Assembly (NCBI GenBank): GCA_016192105.1
Contig: JACPUV010000012.1
Coordinates: 38,800 to 102,799 of the forward strand
DNA length: 64,000 bases
Reading direction: 5' to 3'
Source: Sphingobacteriales bacterium
GTDB taxonomy: Bacteria > Bacteroidota > Bacteroidia > Chitinophagales > Chitinophagaceae
Position 1 is the first letter of the stretch. Every line of letters starts with the position of its first letter. Shown here one piece after another: positions 38,501 to 46,557 of the stretch. Below the pieces are notes generated by a model. The model worked only from the letters and a program-made list of their open reading frames with translations. It searched no databases and had not been told where the DNA came from. The translations under genes and the position numbers were made by a program.

Positions 38501-39769
38501 AGGGCTTTTGCCACCGGCATCAGTATTAACGGAAAAGGGTATATCGGTACGGGGTATGACCTGAATGATTCCCTGATGAATGATTTCTGGGAATACCAGC
38601 CTTTAACCAACAACTGGATCCGGAAAGCTGATTTTGCAGGTTCGGAAAGGTATGCGGCTGCGGGCTTCAGTATAAACGGGAAAGGATATATCGGTACGGG
38701 TATTGATATTGAGAGACAGACCCGTGATTTCTGGCAGTATGATCCGCTGACTGACAGCTGGAACCGGAAAGCTGATTTTGCAGGCTTCCCGCGGCACCTG
38801 GCCACCGGCTTCAGTATTGGCTGCAGGGGTTATATCGGAACCGGTCTTGACAGCAGCAATACGATCCGGGCTGATTTCTGGGAATATGATCCTTCAGCTG
38901 ATAACTGGAATCAAAAGGCCGGTCTTGACGGCGGTGCCAGGCTGAATCCCGTTGGGTTCAGTATAGCCGGCAGGGGGTATATCGGTACCGGCATCAGTAT
39001 GGAAGGGACAAGAAATGATTTCTGGGAATATGCGGCCGGCTGTTATATGAGCCTGTCCATACCGGATGTATATGCCGTGAATCCCGGCGGAGAAAAAAAT
39101 ACGATCTACCTGGGATACGGTCCTTCCTCACTGACCCTGGCGGCAGTGCCCTCCTGTGGCAACCTGGCACCGGGCGAAACCTATAGTTATGCCTGGTCAG
39201 ATGGTTCAACAGGGGCTTCCGCTACCGTGCACCCGGTAATACCCGGTTCGCATGAGTACAGTGTTACGGTCACCGACAGTTATGGTTGTACGGCAACTGC
39301 ATCCGTTACCATACAGGTAGTGGATATCCGTTGCGGGAATAACAAGGTAACTGTTTGCCATATTCCCCCGGGTAACCCGGCTAACCAAAAGACCATTTGT
39401 GTCAGCAGGAATGCGGTTCCGGCCTTACTGCAGCAGGGTTCCCGCCTGGGTAACTGCAATGCGCAAGCGCAGATTGGAAAGAATGGCGGCCTGCCTGTTG
39501 TAACAACGGAAGAGGGGAGGGAGACATTGCAGGTTTACCCGAATCCCAACCACGGTATTTTTGATCTGCGGCTGACTGGCTACACCGGTGCCGCGCTGCT
39601 GATCGAGGTCTTGGATGGACGGGGAATCGTAATCCGGAGAGAATGGGTTCCCGCAGGGAAAGGATATGGAACCATCCGGATCAACCTGGGGATGCGGGCA
39701 CAGGGAGTTTATTTTGTTAAAGTAAGCGAACGGGAGAAAACAGTAACCGCGAAAATAGTTGTTTGGTAG
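35582..39769 (+). CDS. Giant secreted Kelch / FISUMP / HYR protein with T9SS sorting domain
   Basis: The 1395-residue protein starts at ATG 35582 with a signal peptide (MKRVFYTLLIIMIAATCMAQ). Order: Kelch block 1 (about 20-300; repeated DFWEYDP and KGYxGxG), a FISUMP domain (about 307-512, LYNWYAVTDPRGLAPAGWH), two HYR-type segments (about 520-690), a linker, Kelch block 2 (about 860-1155), another SprB-like segment and a type A C-terminal sorting domain (LQVYPNPNHGIFDLRL). The sorting domain directs export by the type IX system. Kelch propellers bind glycans or proteins, so an adhesin or surface-binding role is inferred. Block 2 shows strong DNA-level repetition with a spacing of about 145-150 bases. 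Confidence 0.87.
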   Translation: MKRVFYTLLIIMIAATCMAQGWTRMPDFPTGTRYGGIGIGVGAKGYVGLGADAGQIRSDWWEFDPVLKTWTQKADFPGTARMTPIAFAIAGKAYVGTGLNMYTVYSDFYQYDPASNDWTRKADYEGGPRYGAMAFSIGDKGYTGCGKDQGLYDGNNDFWEYDPVTDDWIRKADVGPVHRSFGAAFSAGNKGYIGLGAEGYDTRKKDFWEYDPATDSWLQKADFPAVERLIPYSFGIGEKGYVGMGYYYSPQSDFWEYNPADNAWTQKEENIPRGQGVSFSIGSKGYAGLGYFQSGDLSDFWEYSPTAAELLVCDQTWMPMNLAVTTYRNGDPIPQVTDNSEWVSLTSGAWCYYNNDPSTEAAYGKLYNWYAVTDPRGLAPAGWHIPDYGEWIVLENCAGGYFTAGGALKETGTTHWTDPNTGATNSTGFTALPGGMRTGGGGFMSLGQVGNWWSSSSGSYTHYGITFTGGYYRSIFYGSAIFYGNQAYMGYPSYPISDFKTGMSVRCVKDMAPSFVECPATQTVYSTATDCGVAVTYNATATGNPGPAITYSFSGVTTANGTGTGSGQVFNRGITTVTLTATSSAGTANCIFNVEVLDTIKPVVTCPPLQELCYQDNHNYVIPALTATDNCGIQTTTYSITGATSRSGSNGNASGFFNVGISHIYWTVTDSSGNSRNCQTTVWVNPKINVIFPDVYTAVLGRANTVYIGYGFYYAGGYGFNVVALTPLPTGGTPFYTSWGIPYYHYQWSTGSTAPVLVVSHNTPGYYTYTVTITDAKGCSTTVSKTIRVVDVRCNKNVWGLIVKGVSVCRPGNVQKCVFEFLVWAEVLAHAEIGPCGAAKETAYELKQEAVTAKLEQQSSVTVNSWAEKAGLPAAGRFGAIGFGIGNKGYIGLGMNTDDELYKDFWEFDPAGNVWTQKADFGGTARALATGFSIGNRGYAGTGLDAEGWRKDFWQYDPASNNWTRKKDFGGTARAFATGISINGKGYIGTGYDLNDSLMNDFWEYQPLTNNWIRKADFAGSERYAAAGFSINGKGYIGTGIDIERQTRDFWQYDPLTDSWNRKADFAGFPRHLATGFSIGCRGYIGTGLDSSNTIRADFWEYDPSADNWNQKAGLDGGARLNPVGFSIAGRGYIGTGISMEGTRNDFWEYAAGCYMSLSIPDVYAVNPGGEKNTIYLGYGPSSLTLAAVPSCGNLAPGETYSYAWSDGSTGASATVHPVIPGSHEYSVTVTDSYGCTATASVTIQVVDIRCGNNKVTVCHIPPGNPANQKTICVSRNAVPALLQQGSRLGNCNAQAQIGKNGGLPVVTTEEGRETLQVYPNPNHGIFDLRLTGYTGAALLIEVLDGRGIVIRREWVPAGKGYGTIRINLGMRAQGVYFVKVSEREKTVTAKIVVW

Positions 39770-39922
39770 TCCAGGCCTTCCCAACGTCGAAGAAGATTTT
39801 GGGAGACTTTGGATGACAATCAGCGCTAGACAGGAAATTTAAAGTCAGACTAATTTAGTAGGATCATCCTTTGTGTAGCGGTAAAATTCAGTGATGTAAG
39901 CAGGCGATTATATAATAAATAG

Positions 39923-40000
39923 GAGTCAAATGACAGGAATTTTGGCTCCTATTCTCTTTATATAAGTCAAAAAACTGATTTTTTGACTCATATTTGACTC
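39923..40000. promoter_or_regulatory. Cluster of four TTTGACTC boxes with a perfect inverted repeat
   Basis: GAGTCAAA (39923-39930), AGTCAAAAAA (39965-39974), TTTTTTGACT (39979-39988) and TTTGACTC (39993-40000) alternate in orientation. The middle pair forms a perfect 10-4-10 hairpin. It stands in the 447-base gap between the Kelch gene and the Fic gene, where the defence island begins. Roles as an operator cluster, recombinase site or terminator are all possible. Confidence 0.5.
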
Positions 40001-40176
40001 AAGTAAGTAAAAAAATGCCGCTTCAGCCATTACCTGTTCAAAAAAGGAGTCTAAAATAATCCTGCCGCAGTTGCTGTTAAAAAAAGCGTGAACCCCAACT
40101 TTCCTACCCAAAATTAGCCCCATGCGGAGATTAGATATCTTATTCACCGCATTTTTCCCGGGAAAAATTGAATTTA

Positions 40177-40201
40177 CGGTAAATAATCATTATATTCACC
40201 G
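40177..40201. promoter_or_regulatory. Operator-like palindrome before the Fic gene
   Basis: CGGTAAATA-N7-TATTCACCG has 9-base arms with one mismatch, ending 15 bases before the Fic ATG. A third half-site TATTCACCGC lies at 40141-40150. The position over the start region suits autoregulation. Confidence 0.5.
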
Positions 40202-40216
40202 CAAATATTGCGGAGA

Positions 40217-41323
40217 ATGGCGATATATATTCACCAATTGCCCCATTGGCCAAAGTTTACCTGGAACCCGGAAAGGATAACCCCTTTGCTGGCGGCCATC
40301 AGAAGCCGGCAGGGACGGCTGCTGGGCCGCATGGAAACATTGGGTTTTAAGCTGAAAGCAGAGGCCAATCTTCAGATACTCACGCAAGATGTGTTGAAAT
40401 CCAGCGAGATTGAAGGGGAATTGCTGGATGCCGAACAAGTGCGCTCTTCCATTGCCCGAAGATTGGGAATGGATATAGCCGGGCTGGTACCCACCGACCG
40501 GCACGTGGATGGCGTAGTACAAATGTTGCTGGATGCCACTCAGCTTTACCAGCAACCGCTGTCGGCCGAAAGATTGTATGGCTGGCATGCCGCACTTTTT
40601 CCAACGGGCCATAGCGGCCTGTATAAAATAACCGTAGCCGCCTGGCGGAATAATAAAAAGGACGACCCCATGCAGGTGGTTTCGGGGGCCTTGGGGAAAG
40701 AAAAAGTGCATTTTGAAGCGCCGGATGCTGAACACCTCGAAGAAGAAATGCGGCATTTCATTAACTGGTTTAATGAAGATAAACAGATGGATGCGGTTGT
40801 TAAGGCGGCAGTAGCGCATTTGTGGTTTGTTACTATACACCCGTTTGACGATGGCAATGGCCGTATTGGCCGGGCCATTGCCGATATGCAGCTTTCCCGT
40901 GCCGATGAAACAGGCCAGCGGTTTTACAGCATGAGTGCAAAGATACGCAAGGAAAAGGCGGCTTATTACAATATCCTGGAAAGCACGCAGAAAGGATCGA
41001 TGGATATTACCAACTGGCTTACCTGGTTTTTGCAATGTCTCGACCATGCGCTGAATGCCAGCAGCGAAACCCTCTCCGGCGTGTTGAAAAAAGCAGGTTT
41101 CTGGGAAAAGCACGCTACCACTATTTTAAACCAACGGCAGCAACTGATGCTGAATAAACTGCTGGATGGTTTTGAAGGAAAGCTGAATACTTCCAAGTGG
41201 GCGAAGATCACTAAAACCTCTCCCGATACTGCATTGCGTGATATACAGGATCTGCTGAATAAAAAAATATTGATAAAGGAATTGGGCGGAGGAAGGAGTA
41301 CGAGTTATGTGCTGATTGATTAA
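40217..41323 (+). CDS. Fic family protein with N-terminal DUF4172 domain
   Basis: From ATG 40217 the product is 368 residues. The N-terminal DUF4172-like part (IYIHQLPHWPKFTWN) carries the class II inhibitory motif SSEIEG (62-67), whose Glu blocks ATP binding. The Fic core has the full active-site motif HPFDDGNGRIGR starting at His208, so AMP transfer to Ser/Thr/Tyr targets is likely. A winged-helix-like region ends the protein. Start choice: an in-frame TTG at 40208 is weaker. A palindrome sits just upstream. It opens the plus-strand side of the defence island. Confidence 0.9.
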   Translation: MAIYIHQLPHWPKFTWNPERITPLLAAIRSRQGRLLGRMETLGFKLKAEANLQILTQDVLKSSEIEGELLDAEQVRSSIARRLGMDIAGLVPTDRHVDGVVQMLLDATQLYQQPLSAERLYGWHAALFPTGHSGLYKITVAAWRNNKKDDPMQVVSGALGKEKVHFEAPDAEHLEEEMRHFINWFNEDKQMDAVVKAAVAHLWFVTIHPFDDGNGRIGRAIADMQLSRADETGQRFYSMSAKIRKEKAAYYNILESTQKGSMDITNWLTWFLQCLDHALNASSETLSGVLKKAGFWEKHATTILNQRQQLMLNKLLDGFEGKLNTSKWAKITKTSPDTALRDIQDLLNKKILIKELGGGRSTSYVLID

Positions 41324-41646
41324 CTCCTATGATATATATTTAATAGATGAACACTACCTGGAATTGAACCAATCTAATTTTTTTTAGAAAGTGAATTTCC
41401 GAGATTATATAATATCGGAATGGTAGCAGAATTTAGTCTGCCTACCGATCCGCTAACTAGGATTTTTACGCTGAGATGTAAGCTCCGGAAAAACTGAGCA
41501 CCACTTTACAGTAGCGGACTGTTACAAAACATTGGTCAAAGACCCGTACAAGATTGGCCCTTACGCTGTCAAAATGATATATTCCAAATATAGCTTTCAC
41601 AACTCCCACATTTTTAGTATTTTGTGGTGTAAACCTCTTCCACAAG
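41324..41646. other. Non-coding gap before the restriction operon
   Basis: This 323-base AT-rich stretch separates Fic from hsdR. A GGTTCAATTCC-like T-arm motif on the minus strand (around 41361) has no surrounding tRNA cloverleaf. No gene, strong hairpin or full consensus promoter was found. Confidence 0.5.
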
Positions 41647-44043
41647 ATGCTCGATAAGAAGACCTTATCTGAAAGGGACATTTGTACCAAGTTCATTACC
41701 CCAGCCATTGAAAAGGCTGGCTGGGATAAAATGACGCAGTATCTGGAAGAAGTATCCTTTACAGATGGAAAGATTTATGTGCGAGGCAGAATGACTGCCA
41801 GAGGGGAGCAGAAAAGGGCTGATTACATTCTCTACTACAAACCCAATATTCCAATTGCTATAATCGAGGCTAAAGACAATCACCATCGGGTGGGTGCAGG
41901 TATGCAACAGGCATTGAATTATGCCCGGATTCTCGATATACCTTGTGTATTCAGCAGCAACGGGGATGGCTTCTTATTCCATGACAGGACAGCCACAGAC
42001 GGTAATCTGGAAACTGAGCTGGCATTAGATGCCTTTCCCTCTCCTGAAATCCTCTGGGAGAAATACAAGAAGTTTAAGGGTATTGTTACACCCGAGGCTG
42101 AAAAGATAACCGCTCAGGATTACTATTTCGATGGCTCAGGACGTAAACCAAGATACTACCAGCAGATTGCCATTAACAGAACAGTTGAAGCGATTGCCAA
42201 AGGCCAGAACAGGATATTGCTGGTGATGGCAACGGGTACGGGAAAGACATACACAGCCTTTCAAATCATTCATAGGCTATGGAAAAGCGGAGCTAAGAAA
42301 CGGATATTGTTTCTGGCTGACCGAAATGCACTGATTGACCAGACAAGGCGGGGTGATTTCAAACACTTCAGGGATAAGATGACCGTGGTGAAACACCGGC
42401 AGGTGGACAAGAGCTATGAAATTTATCTGGCATTGTATCAGGGGCTATCCGGTTCAACAGAGGATGCCAATATCTACAAACAATTCTCACCCGATTTCTT
42501 TGATTTGATTATTATAGATGAGTGCCACAGGGGCAGTGCAAAAGAAGACAGTGCATGGAGGGAGATTCTCAGCTATTACAAGAATGCTACACATATCGGC
42601 TTAACCGCTACACCTAAAGAAACGAAGGAAACCAGCAACATTGAATACTTTGGTGACCCTGTTTACACCTATTCCTTAAAGCAGGGTATTGATGATGGCT
42701 TTTTAGCTCCTTACCGGGTTATCCGTATTGGGCTGGATATTGATTTGGAAGGATGGAGGCCACCCAAAGGGTTTAAGGATAAGAATGGAAAAGAAGTAGA
42801 GGACAGAATCTACAACCGTACAGATTTTGATACCAACCTTGTAGTGGAAGAAAGAAGAAAGCTGGTTGTGAAAAAAGTGTCTGAGTTTCTGAAAGGCTAT
42901 GACCGCTTTGCAAAGACGATTGTATTCTGCTGTGATATTGAACATGCGGAAGCCATGACCAGCCTGTTAAGAAATGAGAACGCAGATATAACTGGCGAGA
43001 ACTACAAATATGTGATGCAGATAACAGGTGATAATGATGAAGGCAAGCGGGAGCTCGACAACTTCATTAACCCGGAAGAAAAATACCCTGTCATTGCCAC
43101 TACATCCGAACTAATGACCACCGGGGTGGATGCCCAGACCTGCAAAGTGATTGTACTGGACAGTGAGATAAAATCAATGACCAAGTTTAAACAGATTATC
43201 GGAAGAGGCACTCGTATAAACGAAGAGTATGGGAAACTCTATTTCACTATTCTTGATTTTAGGAATGTAACCGACCTGTTTGCAGATAAAGACTTTGATG
43301 GTGACCCCATACGGGTGAAACCGGTATCTGAAGGAACTGACCTTGCTGGAATTATTGACGAAGAGGAAACTGATACAACCCCCATCATAGATGAAATAAC
43401 GGGAACGGAAATAGAAGTAGCAAAGCCAACAGTCAGATACCCGAAAAATGATGTAACAACAACCGCTCAGGAAGGCCCAAGGGAAAAAGTCTATATAAAC
43501 GGGATAGATGTTTCTGTACTGGTAAGCCGGGAAATGTATTTTGACAATCAAGGCAAGCCGATTACCACCAGCCTGAAAGACCATACCAAGAAAATCATTC
43601 AGGAACAGTTTGCCTCTTTAGATGAATTTCTCCGGAAATGGAACAACACCGAAAAGAAGGAAGCCATCATTGAGGAATTGCAGAATCAGGGAGTATTAGT
43701 AGAGGCCTTATATGATGCCGTTGGAAGGGAAGTGGATTTATTCGACCTCATTTGCCATGTAGCTTACGACCAGCCACCGCTGACAAGGAAGGAAAGAGCC
43801 AACAATGTGAAGAAGCGGAATTACTTTACCAAATACGGTGAACAGGCGAAGAAAGTACTGGAAGCCCTGTTGGATAAATATGCTGATGAAGGCATTGAGA
43901 ATATGGAAAGTATGGAAGTGCTGAAAGTGAAACCGCTTACCGACTATGGTTCCCCGGTGGAAATCATCAAAGAGTTTGGCAGCAAGGACAAATATCTGGA
44001 AGCAGTCAAGGAATTAGAAACAGAACTTTACAAGTTCGCATAA
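41647..44043 (+). CDS. hsdR: Type I restriction endonuclease, R subunit (EcoEI-like)
   Basis: The 798-residue protein has an N-terminal PD-(D/E)XK nuclease (Asp59 in RADYIL and Glu74-Ala-Lys76 in IIEAK). The helicase motor follows with Walker A MATGTGKT (194-201) and the DEAH-type box IIIDECHRGS. The C-terminal part (from about 600) resembles the EcoEI R subunit. It translocates DNA and cuts unmethylated sites together with HsdM and HsdS. The gene heads an operon in which a second nuclease gene stands between R and M. The region is visibly AT-richer than the core genome. Confidence 0.93.
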   Translation: MLDKKTLSERDICTKFITPAIEKAGWDKMTQYLEEVSFTDGKIYVRGRMTARGEQKRADYILYYKPNIPIAIIEAKDNHHRVGAGMQQALNYARILDIPCVFSSNGDGFLFHDRTATDGNLETELALDAFPSPEILWEKYKKFKGIVTPEAEKITAQDYYFDGSGRKPRYYQQIAINRTVEAIAKGQNRILLVMATGTGKTYTAFQIIHRLWKSGAKKRILFLADRNALIDQTRRGDFKHFRDKMTVVKHRQVDKSYEIYLALYQGLSGSTEDANIYKQFSPDFFDLIIIDECHRGSAKEDSAWREILSYYKNATHIGLTATPKETKETSNIEYFGDPVYTYSLKQGIDDGFLAPYRVIRIGLDIDLEGWRPPKGFKDKNGKEVEDRIYNRTDFDTNLVVEERRKLVVKKVSEFLKGYDRFAKTIVFCCDIEHAEAMTSLLRNENADITGENYKYVMQITGDNDEGKRELDNFINPEEKYPVIATTSELMTTGVDAQTCKVIVLDSEIKSMTKFKQIIGRGTRINEEYGKLYFTILDFRNVTDLFADKDFDGDPIRVKPVSEGTDLAGIIDEEETDTTPIIDEITGTEIEVAKPTVRYPKNDVTTTAQEGPREKVYINGIDVSVLVSREMYFDNQGKPITTSLKDHTKKIIQEQFASLDEFLRKWNNTEKKEAIIEELQNQGVLVEALYDAVGREVDLFDLICHVAYDQPPLTRKERANNVKKRNYFTKYGEQAKKVLEALLDKYADEGIENMESMEVLKVKPLTDYGSPVEIIKEFGSKDKYLEAVKELETELYKFA

Positions 44044-44072
44044 ATCTCACCACAAAATAATCACTCTGTCAT

Positions 44073-45140
44073 TTGTATTCAATAAAGCAATATCAGGATG
44101 TCATTGAAGGGTTTGAAAAAATACCTTCTATACCCAAGAGGCCTCCTACATTCATGGAGATTTCAGGCTATCCGCATTTTGAAAACGTATGCAGCAATAT
44201 CCTCAGGTTCTTTTTAGATACTTCAGAAATACATGGACTGCAGAATTTGGTATTGAAATCCCTCCTTCAAAGTATCGGAGAACATGAATTAGCAAATCAA
44301 TTGACTGACGCAGTTTCTGTTCGCAGAGAAGAAACTACAATAGCAGGCAAAAGGATTGATATAGTGATTGAGTGTGACAGTCTCGTAATAGCCATTGAAA
44401 ACAAGATATACCATTGGCTGCATAACGATTTGGAGGAATACAACCGGCATATAGGTTTTAAGAAGTCAACTACTTCAAAGAGACTACTCATTGTACTCTC
44501 GCTGAGGCCGGAGAATATTCAAACGGGTAATTTTAAGAACCTGACTTATGAGATTCTCATACCTGTCATTCGGAAGAACTTAGAAAGTCATATTGTTACT
44601 GGCAGCAACCACTATATTACCCACCTGAATGATTTTATCACCACTATTGAAAATCTTTACAAACCCACCCCGATGAATAAGGAAATGTTTCATTTTATAG
44701 CAGACAACTACTCTGTTATTGAACAAATCCAGCGAGAGTGCAAATCGTTTCTGAATGACATTTATAATGCTATCTGGAAACTACATGAAAAAATACCTCC
44801 GAAAGGTGTGCATGTTAAAAAATGGATATGGGAAAAATGGGTGTTGGTTCATGATTTTGATATGGGCAATGAAATTATGGTATCAGTAGATTGTGGTATT
44901 GATTTCAAAAGCACATCTGTAGAAGTTTTTTTACGGCAGGGCAGCGTTGAAAAGGAATCCTACCTTAAATCATTGGATTTATTTTCAGGCGATACATCTT
45001 CTTATGTACAAACTGGCAGAGGTGGCTATATTATTTATAAAGAGGAAACAGCTTTTTTTGAATTGGATATTGATAAACTTGCAGCTACATTAAATGGCAT
45101 CTTAGATAAAATAAAAATTATTGATAAAGGACATGACTAA
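44073..45140 (+). CDS. PD-(D/E)XK nuclease-family protein between hsdR and hsdM
   Basis: The 355-residue product matches the PDDEXK_4 pattern. FMEISGYPHFENVCSNILRFFLD is followed by the catalytic core KRIDIVIECDSLVIAIENK with Asp96, Glu109 and Lys111. The first codon is taken as TTG at 44073; the first in-frame ATG (residue 28) falls inside the conserved block, so it is less likely. The gene overlaps hsdM by 8 bases and is clearly co-transcribed. Proteins of this family occur as accessory nucleases in defence loci. Its role inside a type I operon is not established. Confidence 0.78.
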   Translation: MYSIKQYQDVIEGFEKIPSIPKRPPTFMEISGYPHFENVCSNILRFFLDTSEIHGLQNLVLKSLLQSIGEHELANQLTDAVSVRREETTIAGKRIDIVIECDSLVIAIENKIYHWLHNDLEEYNRHIGFKKSTTSKRLLIVLSLRPENIQTGNFKNLTYEILIPVIRKNLESHIVTGSNHYITHLNDFITTIENLYKPTPMNKEMFHFIADNYSVIEQIQRECKSFLNDIYNAIWKLHEKIPPKGVHVKKWIWEKWVLVHDFDMGNEIMVSVDCGIDFKSTSVEVFLRQGSVEKESYLKSLDLFSGDTSSYVQTGRGGYIIYKEETAFFELDIDKLAATLNGILDKIKIIDKGHD

Positions 45141-46557
45141 TATTTCAGGCACATTAAAAAGTATCCGTGACATCATGTGGCAGGATACGGGATTGAACGG
45201 CGATGCACAACGTATAGAACAGTTGGGCTGGATGCTCTTTCTCAAAATCTTTTCTGACAAGGATTTGGAGATGGAGTTGATGGATAGCAAATACAAATCC
45301 CCCATTCCCCCACAATTTCATTGGGATAAGTGGGCGGGTAACGATGAAGGAATGACAGGAGATGAACTATTGGAGTTTGTTGACCGTAAACTGTTCCCGG
45401 CATTGCGGAACATCAATGTGAGCACAGGCAACCAAAGGGCATTGATAGTACGGGAAGTCTTTGAAGGCAATAACAACTACATGAAAAGCGGTATCAATAT
45501 CCGCAAGGTATTGAACAAGCTGAATGAGATTGATTTCAACAAGGCCAAAGACCGACATGCTTTTGGTGAGTTGTATGAGAACATACTGAAAGAACTACAG
45601 AGTGCTGGTAAAAGCGGTGAGTTTTACACCCCCAGAGCCATTACACAGTTCATCACAGATATGATTGACCCAAAGCTGGGAGAGAAGATTTTAGACCCAG
45701 CCTGTGGTACAGGAGGATTTTTGACCTGTGCCATTGAACACCTGATGAAACAGGCAAACAGTGTGGAAGACAGACAAAGCATTGCAGAGAATCTGGCCGG
45801 ATGGGAATACAAGCCATTGCCTTACCTGCTGGCAACCACCAATCTCATCCTGCATGATATTGAAGTACCCAATATTACTTTCCGGGATGCTTTAGACCAG
45901 CCATTGACCAATTACACAGAAAAGCATAGGGTAAATGCCATACTGGCTAACCCACCCTTTGGTGGCATTGTAGCCAATAATAATGAAGCCAACTTTCCGC
46001 AAACCTACCGCACAAAAGAAAGTGCAGACCTGTTCCTTATACTGATGATACACTTAGTGAAACAGGGAGGAAGGGCAGGCATTGTGTTACCAGATGGAAG
46101 CCTGACTGGTGAAGGCATAAAGCAACGGGTTAGACAACGGTTGTTGGAAGAATGTAACCTTCACACCATTATCCGCTTGCCCAATTCAGTATTCCAGCCT
46201 TATGCAACGGTTGCAACCAACCTGTTGTTTTTTGAAAAGGGAAAGCCCACCAAAGAAATATGGTACTATGAACACCGGATGCCGGAAGGATACAAGGCTT
46301 ACAGCAAAACCAAACCTATACAGGTAAAGGAGTTTGACCCGATAAAAAAATGGTGGAAGAAAAGAAAAGCAAGTGATGTATGCTGGAAAGTGGATATACA
46401 AACCATTAAGGACAGGGGCTTTGATTTGGATATTAAGAACCCTACGAAGAAGGAAGAGAAGCATGAATATAATAGTGCTGAGTTAATGGAAATGCTGCGT
46501 CAGTCCTTTTTAAAGAGTGAGAAATTATTGAATCAGTTAAAGGAGGCAGTGAAATGA
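45133..46557 (+). CDS. hsdM: Type I DNA methyltransferase, M subunit
   Basis: The 474-residue (from ATG 45133) adenine methyltransferase has an N-terminal helical HsdM domain (DIMWQDTGLNGDAQRIEQLGWMLFLKIFSD). The SAM motif DPACGTGGF (188-196) and catalytic NPPF (273-276) follow. It methylates the HsdS-specified site and protects the host. It overlaps the preceding nuclease gene by 8 bases and hsdS by 4 (ATGA). Confidence 0.94.
   Translation: MTNISGTLKSIRDIMWQDTGLNGDAQRIEQLGWMLFLKIFSDKDLEMELMDSKYKSPIPPQFHWDKWAGNDEGMTGDELLEFVDRKLFPALRNINVSTGNQRALIVREVFEGNNNYMKSGINIRKVLNKLNEIDFNKAKDRHAFGELYENILKELQSAGKSGEFYTPRAITQFITDMIDPKLGEKILDPACGTGGFLTCAIEHLMKQANSVEDRQSIAENLAGWEYKPLPYLLATTNLILHDIEVPNITFRDALDQPLTNYTEKHRVNAILANPPFGGIVANNNEANFPQTYRTKESADLFLILMIHLVKQGGRAGIVLPDGSLTGEGIKQRVRQRLLEECNLHTIIRLPNSVFQPYATVATNLLFFEKGKPTKEIWYYEHRMPEGYKAYSKTKPIQVKEFDPIKKWWKKRKASDVCWKVDIQTIKDRGFDLDIKNPTKKEEKHEYNSAELMEMLRQSFLKSEKLLNQLKEAVK

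Noticed and set aside
41355..41390. tRNA 3' end (GGTTCAATTCC T-arm on the minus strand)
   Set aside because: No acceptor, anticodon or D arm can be assembled around it.
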